Below are positions 42,785-51,214 of a stretch of 64,000 nucleotides of DNA, one piece after another. The notes under the pieces are model-generated. The model was given only the letters and a program-made list of their open reading frames with translations, was not told where the DNA came from and ran no database searches. The DNA lies in assembly GCF_900155545.1 (NCBI RefSeq), contig NZ_LT732526.1, positions 3,985,827-4,049,826 of the forward strand. Reading direction: 5' to 3'. Positions within the stretch are counted from its first letter, which is position 1, and each line of letters starts with the position of its first letter. The position numbers and the translations under genes are program-made. Source of the stretch: Clostridium sp. Marseille-P2415. GTDB taxonomy: Bacteria; Bacillota; Clostridia; Lachnospirales; Lachnospiraceae.

Positions 42785-43291
42785 ATGCCATTAAAATTAG
42801 ATTTTATGTCTTCTCGTTATATGGTTAAACAGTTTAAAGAAGAAGATGTTTCGAACATATATGCACTTTGTAAAAGAAACCCAACTTATTATAAATATAT
42901 AAAAATAGAACCCACCCTTGAAAATATCAAAGAAGTTTTGACTGAGCTACCGCCAAATAAAACTATGGATGACAAATTTTTTGTGGGTTTTTATAAAGAC
43001 AATCAGTTGGTTGCAATTCTGGATTTAATCACTGGATATCCTGATATAAATACTGCATTTATTAGTTGGTTCATGATGGATCAGGATTTTCAACGGATTG
43101 GAATTGGTACTGAAATAATAATGGAAATACTTTTTTACCTGAAAGAAGAGAACTTTCGTTATGTGCGGTTAGGGTACATAAAAGGAAATCAAGAAAGTGA
43201 GAGTTTTTGGATAAAAAATAAGTTCATTCCTAATGGGATTGAATCTGAAACAGACGATTATACAATTGTAGTTATGCAACGAGAGTTATAA
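42785..43291 (+). CDS. GNAT family N-acetyltransferase
   Basis: 168 residues from the ATG at 42785 (AAAGAGGATAAATAT upstream). The GNAT core is visible: ALCKRNPTYYKYI, a strand LVAILDLITGYPD, and the acetyl-CoA loop QDFQRIGIGTEIIMEI, followed by RYVRLGYIKGNQESESFWIK, as in RimI/StrA-like acetyltransferases. The substrate is unknown. The gene is AT-rich and stands alone within the island, with a 16-bp hairpin 46 bases downstream. Confidence 0.85.
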   Translation: MPLKLDFMSSRYMVKQFKEEDVSNIYALCKRNPTYYKYIKIEPTLENIKEVLTELPPNKTMDDKFFVGFYKDNQLVAILDLITGYPDINTAFISWFMMDQDFQRIGIGTEIIMEILFYLKEENFRYVRLGYIKGNQESESFWIKNKFIPNGIESETDDYTIVVMQREL

Positions 43292-43337
43292 AAGGCCGGC
43301 TAATTAATTAAATTCTTTAGGTAAAATAGCAAATGAT

Positions 43338-43386
43338 GTATACGAAAGGGCAGTTACCGGCAGGCCCAGGCTGCTTTTTCGTATAC
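43338..43386. terminator. Long hairpin after the GNAT gene
   Basis: GTATACGAAAGGGCAG (43338-43353) pairs over 16 positions, two of them G-T, with CTGCTTTTTCGTATAC (43371-43386). The T-run is inside the 3' arm, so a shorter inner hairpin could terminate transcription. It lies 42 bases before the next gene. Confidence 0.5.
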
Positions 43387-43427
43387 GTCATCATCGATTA
43401 TTAAGAATTTGTAAAAGGGGAAACTGA

Positions 43428-44075
43428 ATGAATATAATAAAAATTGAGGGTATATCAGAATCATATCCTGAACGGGTAGATGGTACAATAGAGTGGTATT
43501 TTTGCAAAGATAGTAAAAATTGCTTTTGTGATTTATATGAGGCCGAAGAAATAGTTAAATCTGGAAAAATGTTTTCTGGTATGATCTGTCATTTGATTCA
43601 TTATCCAGAGGGAACTGTTTACAGTCCGTTTGAACTGAAAGAAAATGTATATATTGAGCAGCCAATTTGGGACAAGGGAAAGTTGTATTTTTTAGGTGTT
43701 GATTTTTCCAAACAAAAAATACAGATATATAGCTATTTTCCAGATAATCAAAGGCTTGAAATGAAGAAAGAACTGCCATTGGGAATTGTCGAAGATTGTT
43801 ACAATCTTATGTTAAAAGTCTCGCCCCTCATGCTTTGCCGAGATGCAAACAATGGTATCTATGAGATTGTTTGGCCAGAAAATAAAAAAATAGAGATAGG
43901 ACAAACAGAGGGATTACTATTCCGGGAGGGAGAAGATTTATATTTTTCCGAATGGTATGAGAATCCGGAATATCATGAAAATGTAATAATCAGAGATTTA
44001 AATACTGGAAAGATAAAAGAAAAATATTCTGGTTATTTATGTAAATTGCCTGATGGAGTGTATTGGAAGATTTAA
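43428..44075 (+). CDS. Hypothetical protein with a partial copy 5 kb upstream
   Basis: 215 residues, no signal peptide or membrane segment, acidic, many Tyr/Trp and regularly spaced short beta-type segments (KGKLYFLGVDFSKQKIQIYS, GLLFREGEDLYFSEW), suggesting a beta-propeller-like or stacked beta structure. I do not recognise the family. AAAAGGGGAAAC precedes the ATG. The segment from about residue 142 to 192 is repeated almost exactly at 38371-38533. A terminator follows. Orphan proteins with partial copies nearby are often immunity genes; this is only a suggestion. Confidence 0.65.
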   Translation: MNIIKIEGISESYPERVDGTIEWYFCKDSKNCFCDLYEAEEIVKSGKMFSGMICHLIHYPEGTVYSPFELKENVYIEQPIWDKGKLYFLGVDFSKQKIQIYSYFPDNQRLEMKKELPLGIVEDCYNLMLKVSPLMLCRDANNGIYEIVWPENKKIEIGQTEGLLFREGEDLYFSEWYENPEYHENVIIRDLNTGKIKEKYSGYLCKLPDGVYWKI

Positions 44076-44149
44076 CTTAGAAGACAAAGCGTGGAGAATA
44101 ATAAAAATATAGTTCGAGAAATAGAAGAATAGAGATTGTAGTACTTTGA

Positions 44150-44187
44150 TATGCGCCGGGAAAAATTCCTCCGGCGCATATTTTTAT
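44150..44187 (+). terminator. Terminator after the duplicated hypothetical gene
   Basis: TATGCGCCGG (44150-44159) pairs perfectly with CCGGCGCATA (44171-44180), then TTTTTATA. It lies 75 bases after the stop codon. Confidence 0.85.
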
Positions 44188-44286
44188 AGAAAAGTACCTT
44201 TGATATTAAACGGGTTTTTATCAATTACCGCTTTTTAAAGTGGTGTAATTAGGCCGTAAGTGTATCTGGTGGTATAAAAAATTATT

Positions 44287-45084
<798 letters not shown>

Positions 45085-45145
45085 TCAGGGTGTAAAATGA
45101 CTTTTTAAATGTAACATAAAGGATTATTTCGTTCCTTTATACACT

Positions 45146-45154
45146 TATAATATG
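45146..45154 (-). promoter_or_regulatory. Possible sporulation promoter of the collagen-like gene
   Basis: On the minus strand CATATTATA fits the sigma-K -10 pattern CATANNNTA, 77 bases before the start codon. No clear AC at the -35 distance, so the match is partial. Confidence 0.35.
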
Positions 45155-45353
45155 AAAATTAGTACAAGTTTGCTATAAGCTTAAAAATCAAAGAGTTTCA
45201 TAAATATAACGTATTAGGAAATTCTCTTTATAATCAAAGAAAAAGCCTTGAAATTTTGTGTTAAAAGAAAAAGACTGTTGTTCAATTAACCGTGTGTTAA
45301 TTTTACAGCAGCCTGCTTCTGCGTATAAAGTTTATAATGATTTGTTTAAAATA

Positions 45354-45616
45354 TTAATAGTAATAAACCTGTGTTTCATGCCCCATGCAGACAATATTTG
45401 ATTTTCCGATTTTATTACCGCAGGCATCCAATGCCTTTACCTGAAAATATGGTCCCAAAGCCGGTACTGTTATTTTTGTCTCAAACCCTGTACGGGGAGT
45501 GCTGAAAATATCAATGGCCGGAGAATCCGGGTCCGGGCCGGAGAGTACCTGCCATGCGGTTGTTTCCGTCGAACCATTCCGGGATACATACGTGACTGCA
45601 TTGGAGTGAGACGTAT
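45354..45616 (-). pseudogene. C-terminal remnant of an arylsulfotransferase-like gene
   Basis: An open minus-strand frame reads SNAVTYVSRNGSTETTAWQV, then SPAIDIFSTPRTGFETKITV and a stretch PYFQVKALDACGNKIGKS, ending at a stop at 45354-45356. This is the pattern of the last strands of the ASST/arylsulfotransferase propeller (YVSWNGAT, PRTGFET, YVQVQALD). It has no start codon; the upstream side merges with the end of the RpiR regulator gene. The enzyme core is missing. Confidence 0.65.
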
Positions 45617-46489
45617 TTACAGTAAGTCCATAAAACGCCTGAGCCCGTCTCTGGTATCATCCTGGCTGCTCAGCTTTGAATAGGAGGCGGCCTTCTGGAA
45701 GGTCTGGAATGATTTCACATCCTCAGTTAAGAAGTTGTGGAACAGCATATCAAACAGGACCAGAATGAGGATCTCCCTGGATATGGTATTGCTGCTGTGC
45801 AGCAGGTCTGTCTTAGGAACCAGCAGAGTGATGTTGGCGTAGGGAGAGCAAAGGGATTTTTCGTAATTGGTAATCAGAAGCACGCTGCTTCCGTTTTTCT
45901 TAAAGTCCGCCAATATGGAAGAAAGCTGCTTGTGGTTGCCGGACAGGGATATGGTGACGAATAAATCGCTTTCCCGGGACAGGCTCTGATATAATTTTAA
46001 GGTATCGTAATTGGTGAGCGCCTGTACCGTCAGGCCGATGGTCATGAATTTGTGAGCAATGATTTCCGCTACATTCTGGTTAAAATTTAAACCTACGATA
46101 AAAATGCGCTGGGATTTCAGCATGAGCTCCCGGGCATGATTGATGTCTGTGGGGTTTGTGAGGTTAAACAGGCTGTCTAAGAGCATCTTGTTGTCATTAA
46201 GGAGTGTGGAGTAGTCGGAGTGATTGACGGAAGACGAGCTTTTGTCAATCTCCTTCTGCATGGTATATTTTAACTCATTAAGCCCGGAATAGCCCACTTT
46301 CTGGGCAAAGCGGATAATGCTGGCGTCCGATGTTCCGATCTCCTTTGCCAGTTCCTGGGCGCTGAGCTCAATGAATTCTGCCGTGGATCTCTTGATATAT
46401 TGAACGATCTTCCAGTCAGTTTTGGTAAACTGGTTAGACATGCCGTCAATACGGGCCATTAAAGTAAAAAGTTCATAATTTTCCGTCAT
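45617..46489 (-). CDS. MurR/RpiR-family transcriptional regulator
   Basis: 290 residues. N-terminal HTH of the RpiR type (QYIKRSTAEFIELSAQELAK, EIGTSDASIIRFAQKVGYSG) and a C-terminal SIS domain (RIFIVGLNFNQNVAEIIAHK, FVTISLSGNHKQL) that binds phosphosugars. It is transcribed away from the glucosaminate PTS operon, which it very likely controls, with glucosaminate 6-phosphate or a related phosphosugar as the plausible effector. Confidence 0.92.
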   Translation of the reverse strand: MTENYELFTLMARIDGMSNQFTKTDWKIVQYIKRSTAEFIELSAQELAKEIGTSDASIIRFAQKVGYSGLNELKYTMQKEIDKSSSSVNHSDYSTLLNDNKMLLDSLFNLTNPTDINHARELMLKSQRIFIVGLNFNQNVAEIIAHKFMTIGLTVQALTNYDTLKLYQSLSRESDLFVTISLSGNHKQLSSILADFKKNGSSVLLITNYEKSLCSPYANITLLVPKTDLLHSSNTISREILILVLFDMLFHNFLTEDVKSFQTFQKAASYSKLSSQDDTRDGLRRFMDLL

Positions 46490-46562
46490 TTGCAGTACAG
46501 CCTTCCTTTCATTCTTCCCGAAAAGGGAAGCCGTGTTGTTATTTCTGTAGCATTTCTGTAGT

Positions 46563-46603
46563 GAATTTCAATTTAAGTATATCATATATTTGATTTGAAA
46601 TTC
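46563..46603. promoter_or_regulatory. Inverted repeat between RpiR gene and PTS operon
   Basis: GAATTTCAA (46563-46571) and TTGAAATTC (46595-46603), perfect 9-base arms 23 bases apart, in the divergent intergenic region; candidate operator for the RpiR protein. Confidence 0.45.
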
Positions 46604-46687
46604 AATATTCCTTATTTAAAAAAGTTATAATTACAAAAAAGTAGTAAAATACATATTGAAACTTGTATAAATAATATAAATACAATA

Positions 46688-46716
46688 TTGACAATAAAAA
46701 TGTAGTATGCTACAAT
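46688..46716 (+). promoter_or_regulatory. Promoter of the glucosaminate PTS operon
   Basis: TTGACA (46688-46693), 17-base spacer, TACAAT (46711-46716), 48 bases before the IIA start codon. Confidence 0.75.
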
Positions 46717-46764
46717 TCGAATTATCAAAGACAATACAGGGATAATAAAACCAGGAGGTACGAT

Positions 46765-47181
46765 ATGGAAAAACCGCAGATTTTACTTTTAACTCACGGA
46801 GGCTGGGGAGCGGCGCTGACGGAAAGCCTTAAGATGATCATGGGGAGTGTTGATTTTGTCCATGAGATTCCGCTGACACCGGAATTGACATTTTCGGAGT
46901 ATTACGCCCTTGTGGACGAATATGCAGCCGGGATGCCGGAGAAGTCTTTAATCATAACCGATGTATTTGGGGGAACCACCACCAATGCCGGCGCTAAGAT
47001 TGGAAGAGAACGCAATATAAAAGTGATTTCAGGTCTGAATGCACCTCTGATGATTGAAGCCTGTACCCAGATCCAGTATACGGGGGATTTAAACTTTGAT
47101 GTGGTATTGCAGCAGGGACAGGCTTCGGTGATTGATGTGGTAAGTGAAATCATGAAGTCTATGGAAAAGAAGGAGAATTAA
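46765..47181 (+). CDS. dgaA: PTS mannose-family IIA component (glucosaminate)
   Basis: 138 residues with the EIIA-man fold: the phosphorylated histidine is His11 in LLLTHGGWG, and SLIITDVFGGTTTNAGAKIG is the conserved second block. It takes phosphate from HPr and passes it to IIB. It is first of six tightly spaced genes ending in DgaE and DgaF, which identifies the transported sugar as D-glucosaminate. AGGAGGTACGAT precedes the ATG. Confidence 0.88.
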   Translation: MEKPQILLLTHGGWGAALTESLKMIMGSVDFVHEIPLTPELTFSEYYALVDEYAAGMPEKSLIITDVFGGTTTNAGAKIGRERNIKVISGLNAPLMIEACTQIQYTGDLNFDVVLQQGQASVIDVVSEIMKSMEKKEN

Positions 47182-47186
47182 GAGAG

Positions 47187-47678
47187 ATGGCAGAAATCGT
47201 ATTATGCAGGATTGACAGCAGGCTGATCCACGGACAGGTCATGACCAAATGGGTCAACCAGTCCCAGGCAAATAAGATCGTTGTAGTAAGCGACAGCCTG
47301 GCAGCCGATGAGTTCATGCTGGAGATTTACCTAATGTCTGCTCCGGCAGGGGTTAAGGTAGAATGCTACAGCAGAGCAGATGCTGTAAGCAATTGGAAAG
47401 AAAACCGGTTTGGCAGCGGCCGGGTGCTTTTACTGCTCCCGGATTTGGAAAGCATGAAGGAGGTGTACGGCGGAGGGCTTGAGGTTACCGATATCCAGGT
47501 CGGGGGCCTGGGGGGAGCGCCAAACCGCAAGGTGGTATTTCAGAACATTACTTTGGATGATGCGGATGTGGAAAAGCTGGTTTATCTGCAGAATGCAGGT
47601 GTAAAGATCATTTTCCAGACCATTCCGGAGGATGTTCCACAGAATCTGGATGCAATTTTAAAAAAATATAATAATTAA
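47187..47678 (+). CDS. dgaB: PTS mannose-family IIB component (glucosaminate)
   Basis: 163 residues, EIIB-man/sorbose type. The phosphorylation site is His15 in RIDSRLIHGQV; VSDSLAADEFMLEIYLMSAP and QVGGLGGAPNRKVVFQNI are conserved family blocks. It starts five bases after the IIA stop. It phosphorylates the sugar as it passes through the IIC/IID membrane pair. Confidence 0.9.
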   Translation: MAEIVLCRIDSRLIHGQVMTKWVNQSQANKIVVVSDSLAADEFMLEIYLMSAPAGVKVECYSRADAVSNWKENRFGSGRVLLLLPDLESMKEVYGGGLEVTDIQVGGLGGAPNRKVVFQNITLDDADVEKLVYLQNAGVKIIFQTIPEDVPQNLDAILKKYNN

Positions 47679-47690
47679 GGAGGGTATGAC

Positions 47691-48440
47691 ATGAGTGTGT
47701 TGATGTTAGCTGTATGTATGGGGTTTTATTACTGGTTCTGCCGTTTGAGATTTGGGTATACCTTTTCTTCCATGCTGCTGCAACCGGTAGTCATCGGTGT
47801 TTTTGTAGGTTTACTGACCGGAAATATGCCGTTAGCCATGAAGATCGGTGCAGGGCTTCAGCTGGTTTATCTGGGAGTTACGTCTACTCCCGGCGGCAAT
47901 GTTCCAAGTGATCCGGCGCTTGCGGGCTGTATTGCCATTCCTTTGGGCGTGATGTCCAATATGACCCCTGAGGTCGCCATTGCCCTGGCAATTCCTTTCG
48001 GTGTTCTGGGAGTATTTGTGGATCAGTTAAGAAGAAGTACCAACGCGGTCTGGGTGCATATGGCAGACCGGTATGCGGAAAAAGCGGATACAAGAGGAAT
48101 TTTACGGGCGGCTTTCCTTTATCCGGCGGTCGCAGGCCTGATCATCCGTTTCCCCATTGTATTTGCCATTGACTTTTTCGGTGTAACAGCCGTGGAAAAA
48201 CTGATTTCCGTTCTTCCCCAGTGGCTCATGCATTCCTTTGAGATCATGGGAGGGATCCTTCCGGCTCTTGGTTTTGCCATTACCCTGTCAGTCATTGGAA
48301 AGAAGACCCTGGTACCGTTCTTTATCATAGGCTTCTTTGCGGTTATGTATTTGCAGCTTGATACCATGGCAGTGGCTATTTTTGCAACCTGTATGGCATT
48401 GCTTTTAGGTTTATTCCAGTTAAAGGAGGAGGCAGTTTAA
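47691..48440 (+). CDS. dgaC: PTS mannose-family IIC component (glucosaminate)
   Basis: 249 residues, seven or so membrane segments. FVGLLTGNMPLAMKIGAGLQ followed by LVYLGVTSTPGGNVPSDPAL is the hallmark of mannose/sorbose-type IIC proteins and lines the sugar pathway. It ends one base before IID. AAGGAGGGTATGAC gives a strong start. Confidence 0.92.
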   Translation: MSVLMLAVCMGFYYWFCRLRFGYTFSSMLLQPVVIGVFVGLLTGNMPLAMKIGAGLQLVYLGVTSTPGGNVPSDPALAGCIAIPLGVMSNMTPEVAIALAIPFGVLGVFVDQLRRSTNAVWVHMADRYAEKADTRGILRAAFLYPAVAGLIIRFPIVFAIDFFGVTAVEKLISVLPQWLMHSFEIMGGILPALGFAITLSVIGKKTLVPFFIIGFFAVMYLQLDTMAVAIFATCMALLLGLFQLKEEAV

Positions 48441-48441
48441 G

Positions 48442-49269
48442 ATGGGAGAGCAGACACAGGTAAGGAAGCTTACCAAAAATGATATTACGAAATCCATGTG
48501 GATATATTATGCCGGCGCAGAACTTTCCAATTCCTATGAGCGCTTGCAGAGCCTGGTATTCTGTGCGTCCATGACGCCGGTTTTGAAAAAGCTTTATGAT
48601 ACGGATGAAGAACTGAGCGCAGCCTTAAAACGCCATCTGGTCTTCTTTAATACAGAAGGAACCTTCGGTGCCATCATTCAGGGGATCGCCATTTCCATGG
48701 AAGAGCAGAAGGCAAATGGGGAAAATGTGACCGATGAGGCCATTACCGGCATCAAGACCGGACTCATGGGCCCCATAGCAGGAATGGGAGATGCCATTGT
48801 ATGGGCAGCCATCATGCCCATCATCATTTCCATCTTTCTTCCCTTTGCAAGCAACGGTTCCGCCCTCGGCGGTATCATGCCGCTGATCCTGTATCCGGCG
48901 ATTACCATTGCCATTGCTTACGGGCTGATCCATAACGGTTATACTTTAGGCAAAAAATCAGTGGTGTCACTGCTTCACGGCGGTAAGATGAAATCCATTA
49001 TCTTTACAGCCAATGTCATCGGTCTCACCATGATGGGAGCTCTGTCGGCAAGCTATGTAACCATATCAACGCCGTTAAAGTTCGGATTTGCAAGCGGAAC
49101 GCAAATCGTGGTACAGGATATATTGAATACGGTGGCACCGGGCTTGCTTCCTCTTGCAGCCGTATTTATCATCTATTTTTATCTTAGAAAGAAAGGACCT
49201 TATTATAACAGAATCCTGCTTACCGTAGTAGCGGTATCTGTCATAACTTCTCTGCTTGGAATTCTGTAG
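48442..49269 (+). CDS. dgaD: PTS mannose-family IID component (glucosaminate)
   Basis: 275 residues. Opens with LTKNDITKSMWIYYAGAELS as in other IID proteins; EGTFGAIIQGIAISMEEQKA and LMGPIAGMGDAIVWA are diagnostic. The C-terminal part holds the membrane segments. Works only with IIC. Begins one base after IIC, so expression is tightly matched. Confidence 0.93.
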   Translation: MGEQTQVRKLTKNDITKSMWIYYAGAELSNSYERLQSLVFCASMTPVLKKLYDTDEELSAALKRHLVFFNTEGTFGAIIQGIAISMEEQKANGENVTDEAITGIKTGLMGPIAGMGDAIVWAAIMPIIISIFLPFASNGSALGGIMPLILYPAITIAIAYGLIHNGYTLGKKSVVSLLHGGKMKSIIFTANVIGLTMMGALSASYVTISTPLKFGFASGTQIVVQDILNTVAPGLLPLAAVFIIYFYLRKKGPYYNRILLTVVAVSVITSLLGIL

Positions 49270-49289
49270 AGGTCCCTGGGAGTATAATC

Positions 49290-50420
49290 ATGGAAAACAT
49301 ATATAGTAAGAACGGCTTACAGGCCGTAATCAATGCTTCCGGAAGAATGACGAAGCTGGGTGTTTCTACCATATCAAAGGGTGTGGGAGAAACACTGGTA
49401 GAGGCGGCCGGCAACTATGTGGTGATCGATGATCTCTATGCCTATGCCGGCAGGAAGATCGGCAGCATGATCGGAACAGAGGATGCCTGTGTTACGTCCA
49501 GCGCCTCAGCAGGTATTGCCCTGGCGGTCGCCTCCCTGATCTGCGGGGGCAATCTCCAGAAAGTAAAACATCTGTACGATCTCCTTCCCTTTGCGCCAAA
49601 AAGAGAAGTGATCCTGTTAAAAGGGCAGAATGTAGATTTCGGTGCACCGGTTGCTGAGATGATCCAGGTGGGCGGAGGAAAAATCGTAGAAGCCGGTTAT
49701 GCCAATGGCTCTGCGCTTGATGACATCGAACAGGCAGTGACGGAACATACTCTGGCAATCTTTTTCGTCAAATCCCATCACTGCGTCCAGAAGGAGATGG
49801 TGGATGCAGAATCTGTGATCCATCTGGCTAACCGTCTGGGAATTCCCTGCATCGTAGATGCGGCGGCAGAAGAGGATTTGAAGATCTACGCTGCCATGGG
49901 AGCGGATTTCGTATGCTATAGCGGAGCTAAGGCGATCGAAGGGCCTACCAGCGGCTTTGTAGCCTGTAAAACCAGGGAACTGGCAGACCATATGAGGCTT
50001 CAGTATAAGGGAATCGGCCGCACCATGAAGGTGGGAAAAGAGTGCACCATGGGGCTTGTGAAAGCGATTGAGGAATATCTGGCCGGTGGAAAGACAAGTC
50101 CTGTAACAAAAGAAGAGCTGGAACGGTTTGCAGCCCGTGTAGGGGAGATATGCGGCTGTAAGACATCAATGATCAGGGATGAGGCCGGAAGAGAAATATA
50201 CCGCTGTAAGATTGAGTTCATCCCGGAGCTTTACGGCATGGACGCGAAAGCGGTGGTAAAGAAGCTGCAGGAGGGAGCTGTCGCAATCTTTACCAGGGAC
50301 TATCAGGCGAATATTGGTTCCATCGCAATTGACCCCAGGCCATTAAACAGCGTGGAAGAACTGGATATGATTTACCGCAGGCTTTTACAGATCCAGAAGT
50401 CAGCAAATGGAGGGAAGTAA
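49290..50420 (+). CDS. dgaE: D-glucosaminate-6-phosphate ammonia lyase (PLP, SelA-like)
   Basis: 376 residues, SelA/DgaE-type PLP enzyme. The PLP lysine is Lys214 in YSGAKAIEGPTSG; TSSASAGIALAVASLICGG and IPCIVDAAAEEDL are further cofactor-site blocks. It converts D-glucosaminate 6-phosphate to 2-keto-3-deoxygluconate 6-phosphate and ammonia. It follows IID by 20 bases and is followed by the aldolase after 2 bases, matching the Salmonella dga gene order. Confidence 0.9.
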   Translation: MENIYSKNGLQAVINASGRMTKLGVSTISKGVGETLVEAAGNYVVIDDLYAYAGRKIGSMIGTEDACVTSSASAGIALAVASLICGGNLQKVKHLYDLLPFAPKREVILLKGQNVDFGAPVAEMIQVGGGKIVEAGYANGSALDDIEQAVTEHTLAIFFVKSHHCVQKEMVDAESVIHLANRLGIPCIVDAAAEEDLKIYAAMGADFVCYSGAKAIEGPTSGFVACKTRELADHMRLQYKGIGRTMKVGKECTMGLVKAIEEYLAGGKTSPVTKEELERFAARVGEICGCKTSMIRDEAGREIYRCKIEFIPELYGMDAKAVVKKLQEGAVAIFTRDYQANIGSIAIDPRPLNSVEELDMIYRRLLQIQKSANGGK

Positions 50421-50422
50421 AA

Positions 50423-51157
50423 ATGGAAGGACTAAATTTTTATAAAGGCAGGGTTTGCTTGAACTGCCTGACCAATTCAATTGAAAATGCAAAGGCAATC
50501 TATGAGGCGGCAGAGGGCCAAGTGGCAGTCGGTATCCTTTCGGCAAATTATCCGGATGTGGAAAGTGCTGTGGAGGATATGAAAAAATACCAGGAGGCGG
50601 TGGATAACAATATCTCCGTAGGCCTGGGCGCAGGAAATCCCGGGCAGTGGAAGGCTGTGGCTGAAATCTCCGGACAGATAAAGCCGAAGCACATCAACCA
50701 GACCTTTACGGCAGGCGGCTATACCAGAGCAAAGACCGGGGAGGGACCGTTTTTAAATTCCATGGTTGCTCCCTGCGGCAAGCCGGGATATGTAAAAGTT
50801 TCCACAGGCCCCCTTTGCAAGGATATGGAGCCGGCCATCGTGCCTGTTAAAACAGCGATTGCCATGGCAAAAGAGCAGGGAGCCGATTCCTTAAAGTACT
50901 TCCCAATGGGAGGGCTAAAGGTCCGGGAAGAATTAGAGGCTGTGGCCAAAGCCTGCGCGGAAACCGGTTTCGGGCTGGAGCCCACAGGCGGCATTGATCC
51001 TGATAATTTCAAGGAAATCCTGGAAATTGCCGTGAATGCAGGAGTGGAGCACATCATTCCTCATGTATATTCATCCATCATTGATAAGGAAACCGGGGCG
51101 ACCAGGATACCGGATGTTCTGGCTCTTTATGAAATGATAAAAGAAGTTGTTAAATAA
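50423..51157 (+). CDS. dgaF: KDGP aldolase (DgaF family)
   Basis: 244 residues, the DgaF length rather than that of classical Eda. Conserved stretches QTFTAGGYTRAKTGEGPFLN, VKVSTGPLCKD and GADSLKYFPMGGLK contain the likely Schiff-base lysine. It splits 2-keto-3-deoxygluconate 6-phosphate into pyruvate and glyceraldehyde 3-phosphate, so the operon feeds glucosaminate into glycolysis and yields ammonia. Last gene of the operon, followed by a bidirectional terminator. Confidence 0.9.
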   Translation: MEGLNFYKGRVCLNCLTNSIENAKAIYEAAEGQVAVGILSANYPDVESAVEDMKKYQEAVDNNISVGLGAGNPGQWKAVAEISGQIKPKHINQTFTAGGYTRAKTGEGPFLNSMVAPCGKPGYVKVSTGPLCKDMEPAIVPVKTAIAMAKEQGADSLKYFPMGGLKVREELEAVAKACAETGFGLEPTGGIDPDNFKEILEIAVNAGVEHIIPHVYSSIIDKETGATRIPDVLALYEMIKEVVK

Positions 51158-51161
51158 AAGG

Positions 51162-51204
51162 AAATGCTGTTTTCAGCCGTAACCGGCCGGAAAACAGCAT
51201 TTTT
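51162..51204. terminator. Bidirectional terminator between dgaF and MATE gene
   Basis: AAATGCTGTTTTC (51162-51174) pairs with GAAAACAGCATTT (51190-51202), with A- and T-rich flanks on both sides. Placed between convergent genes. Confidence 0.88.
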
Positions 51205-51214
51205 CTTCTGGTTT

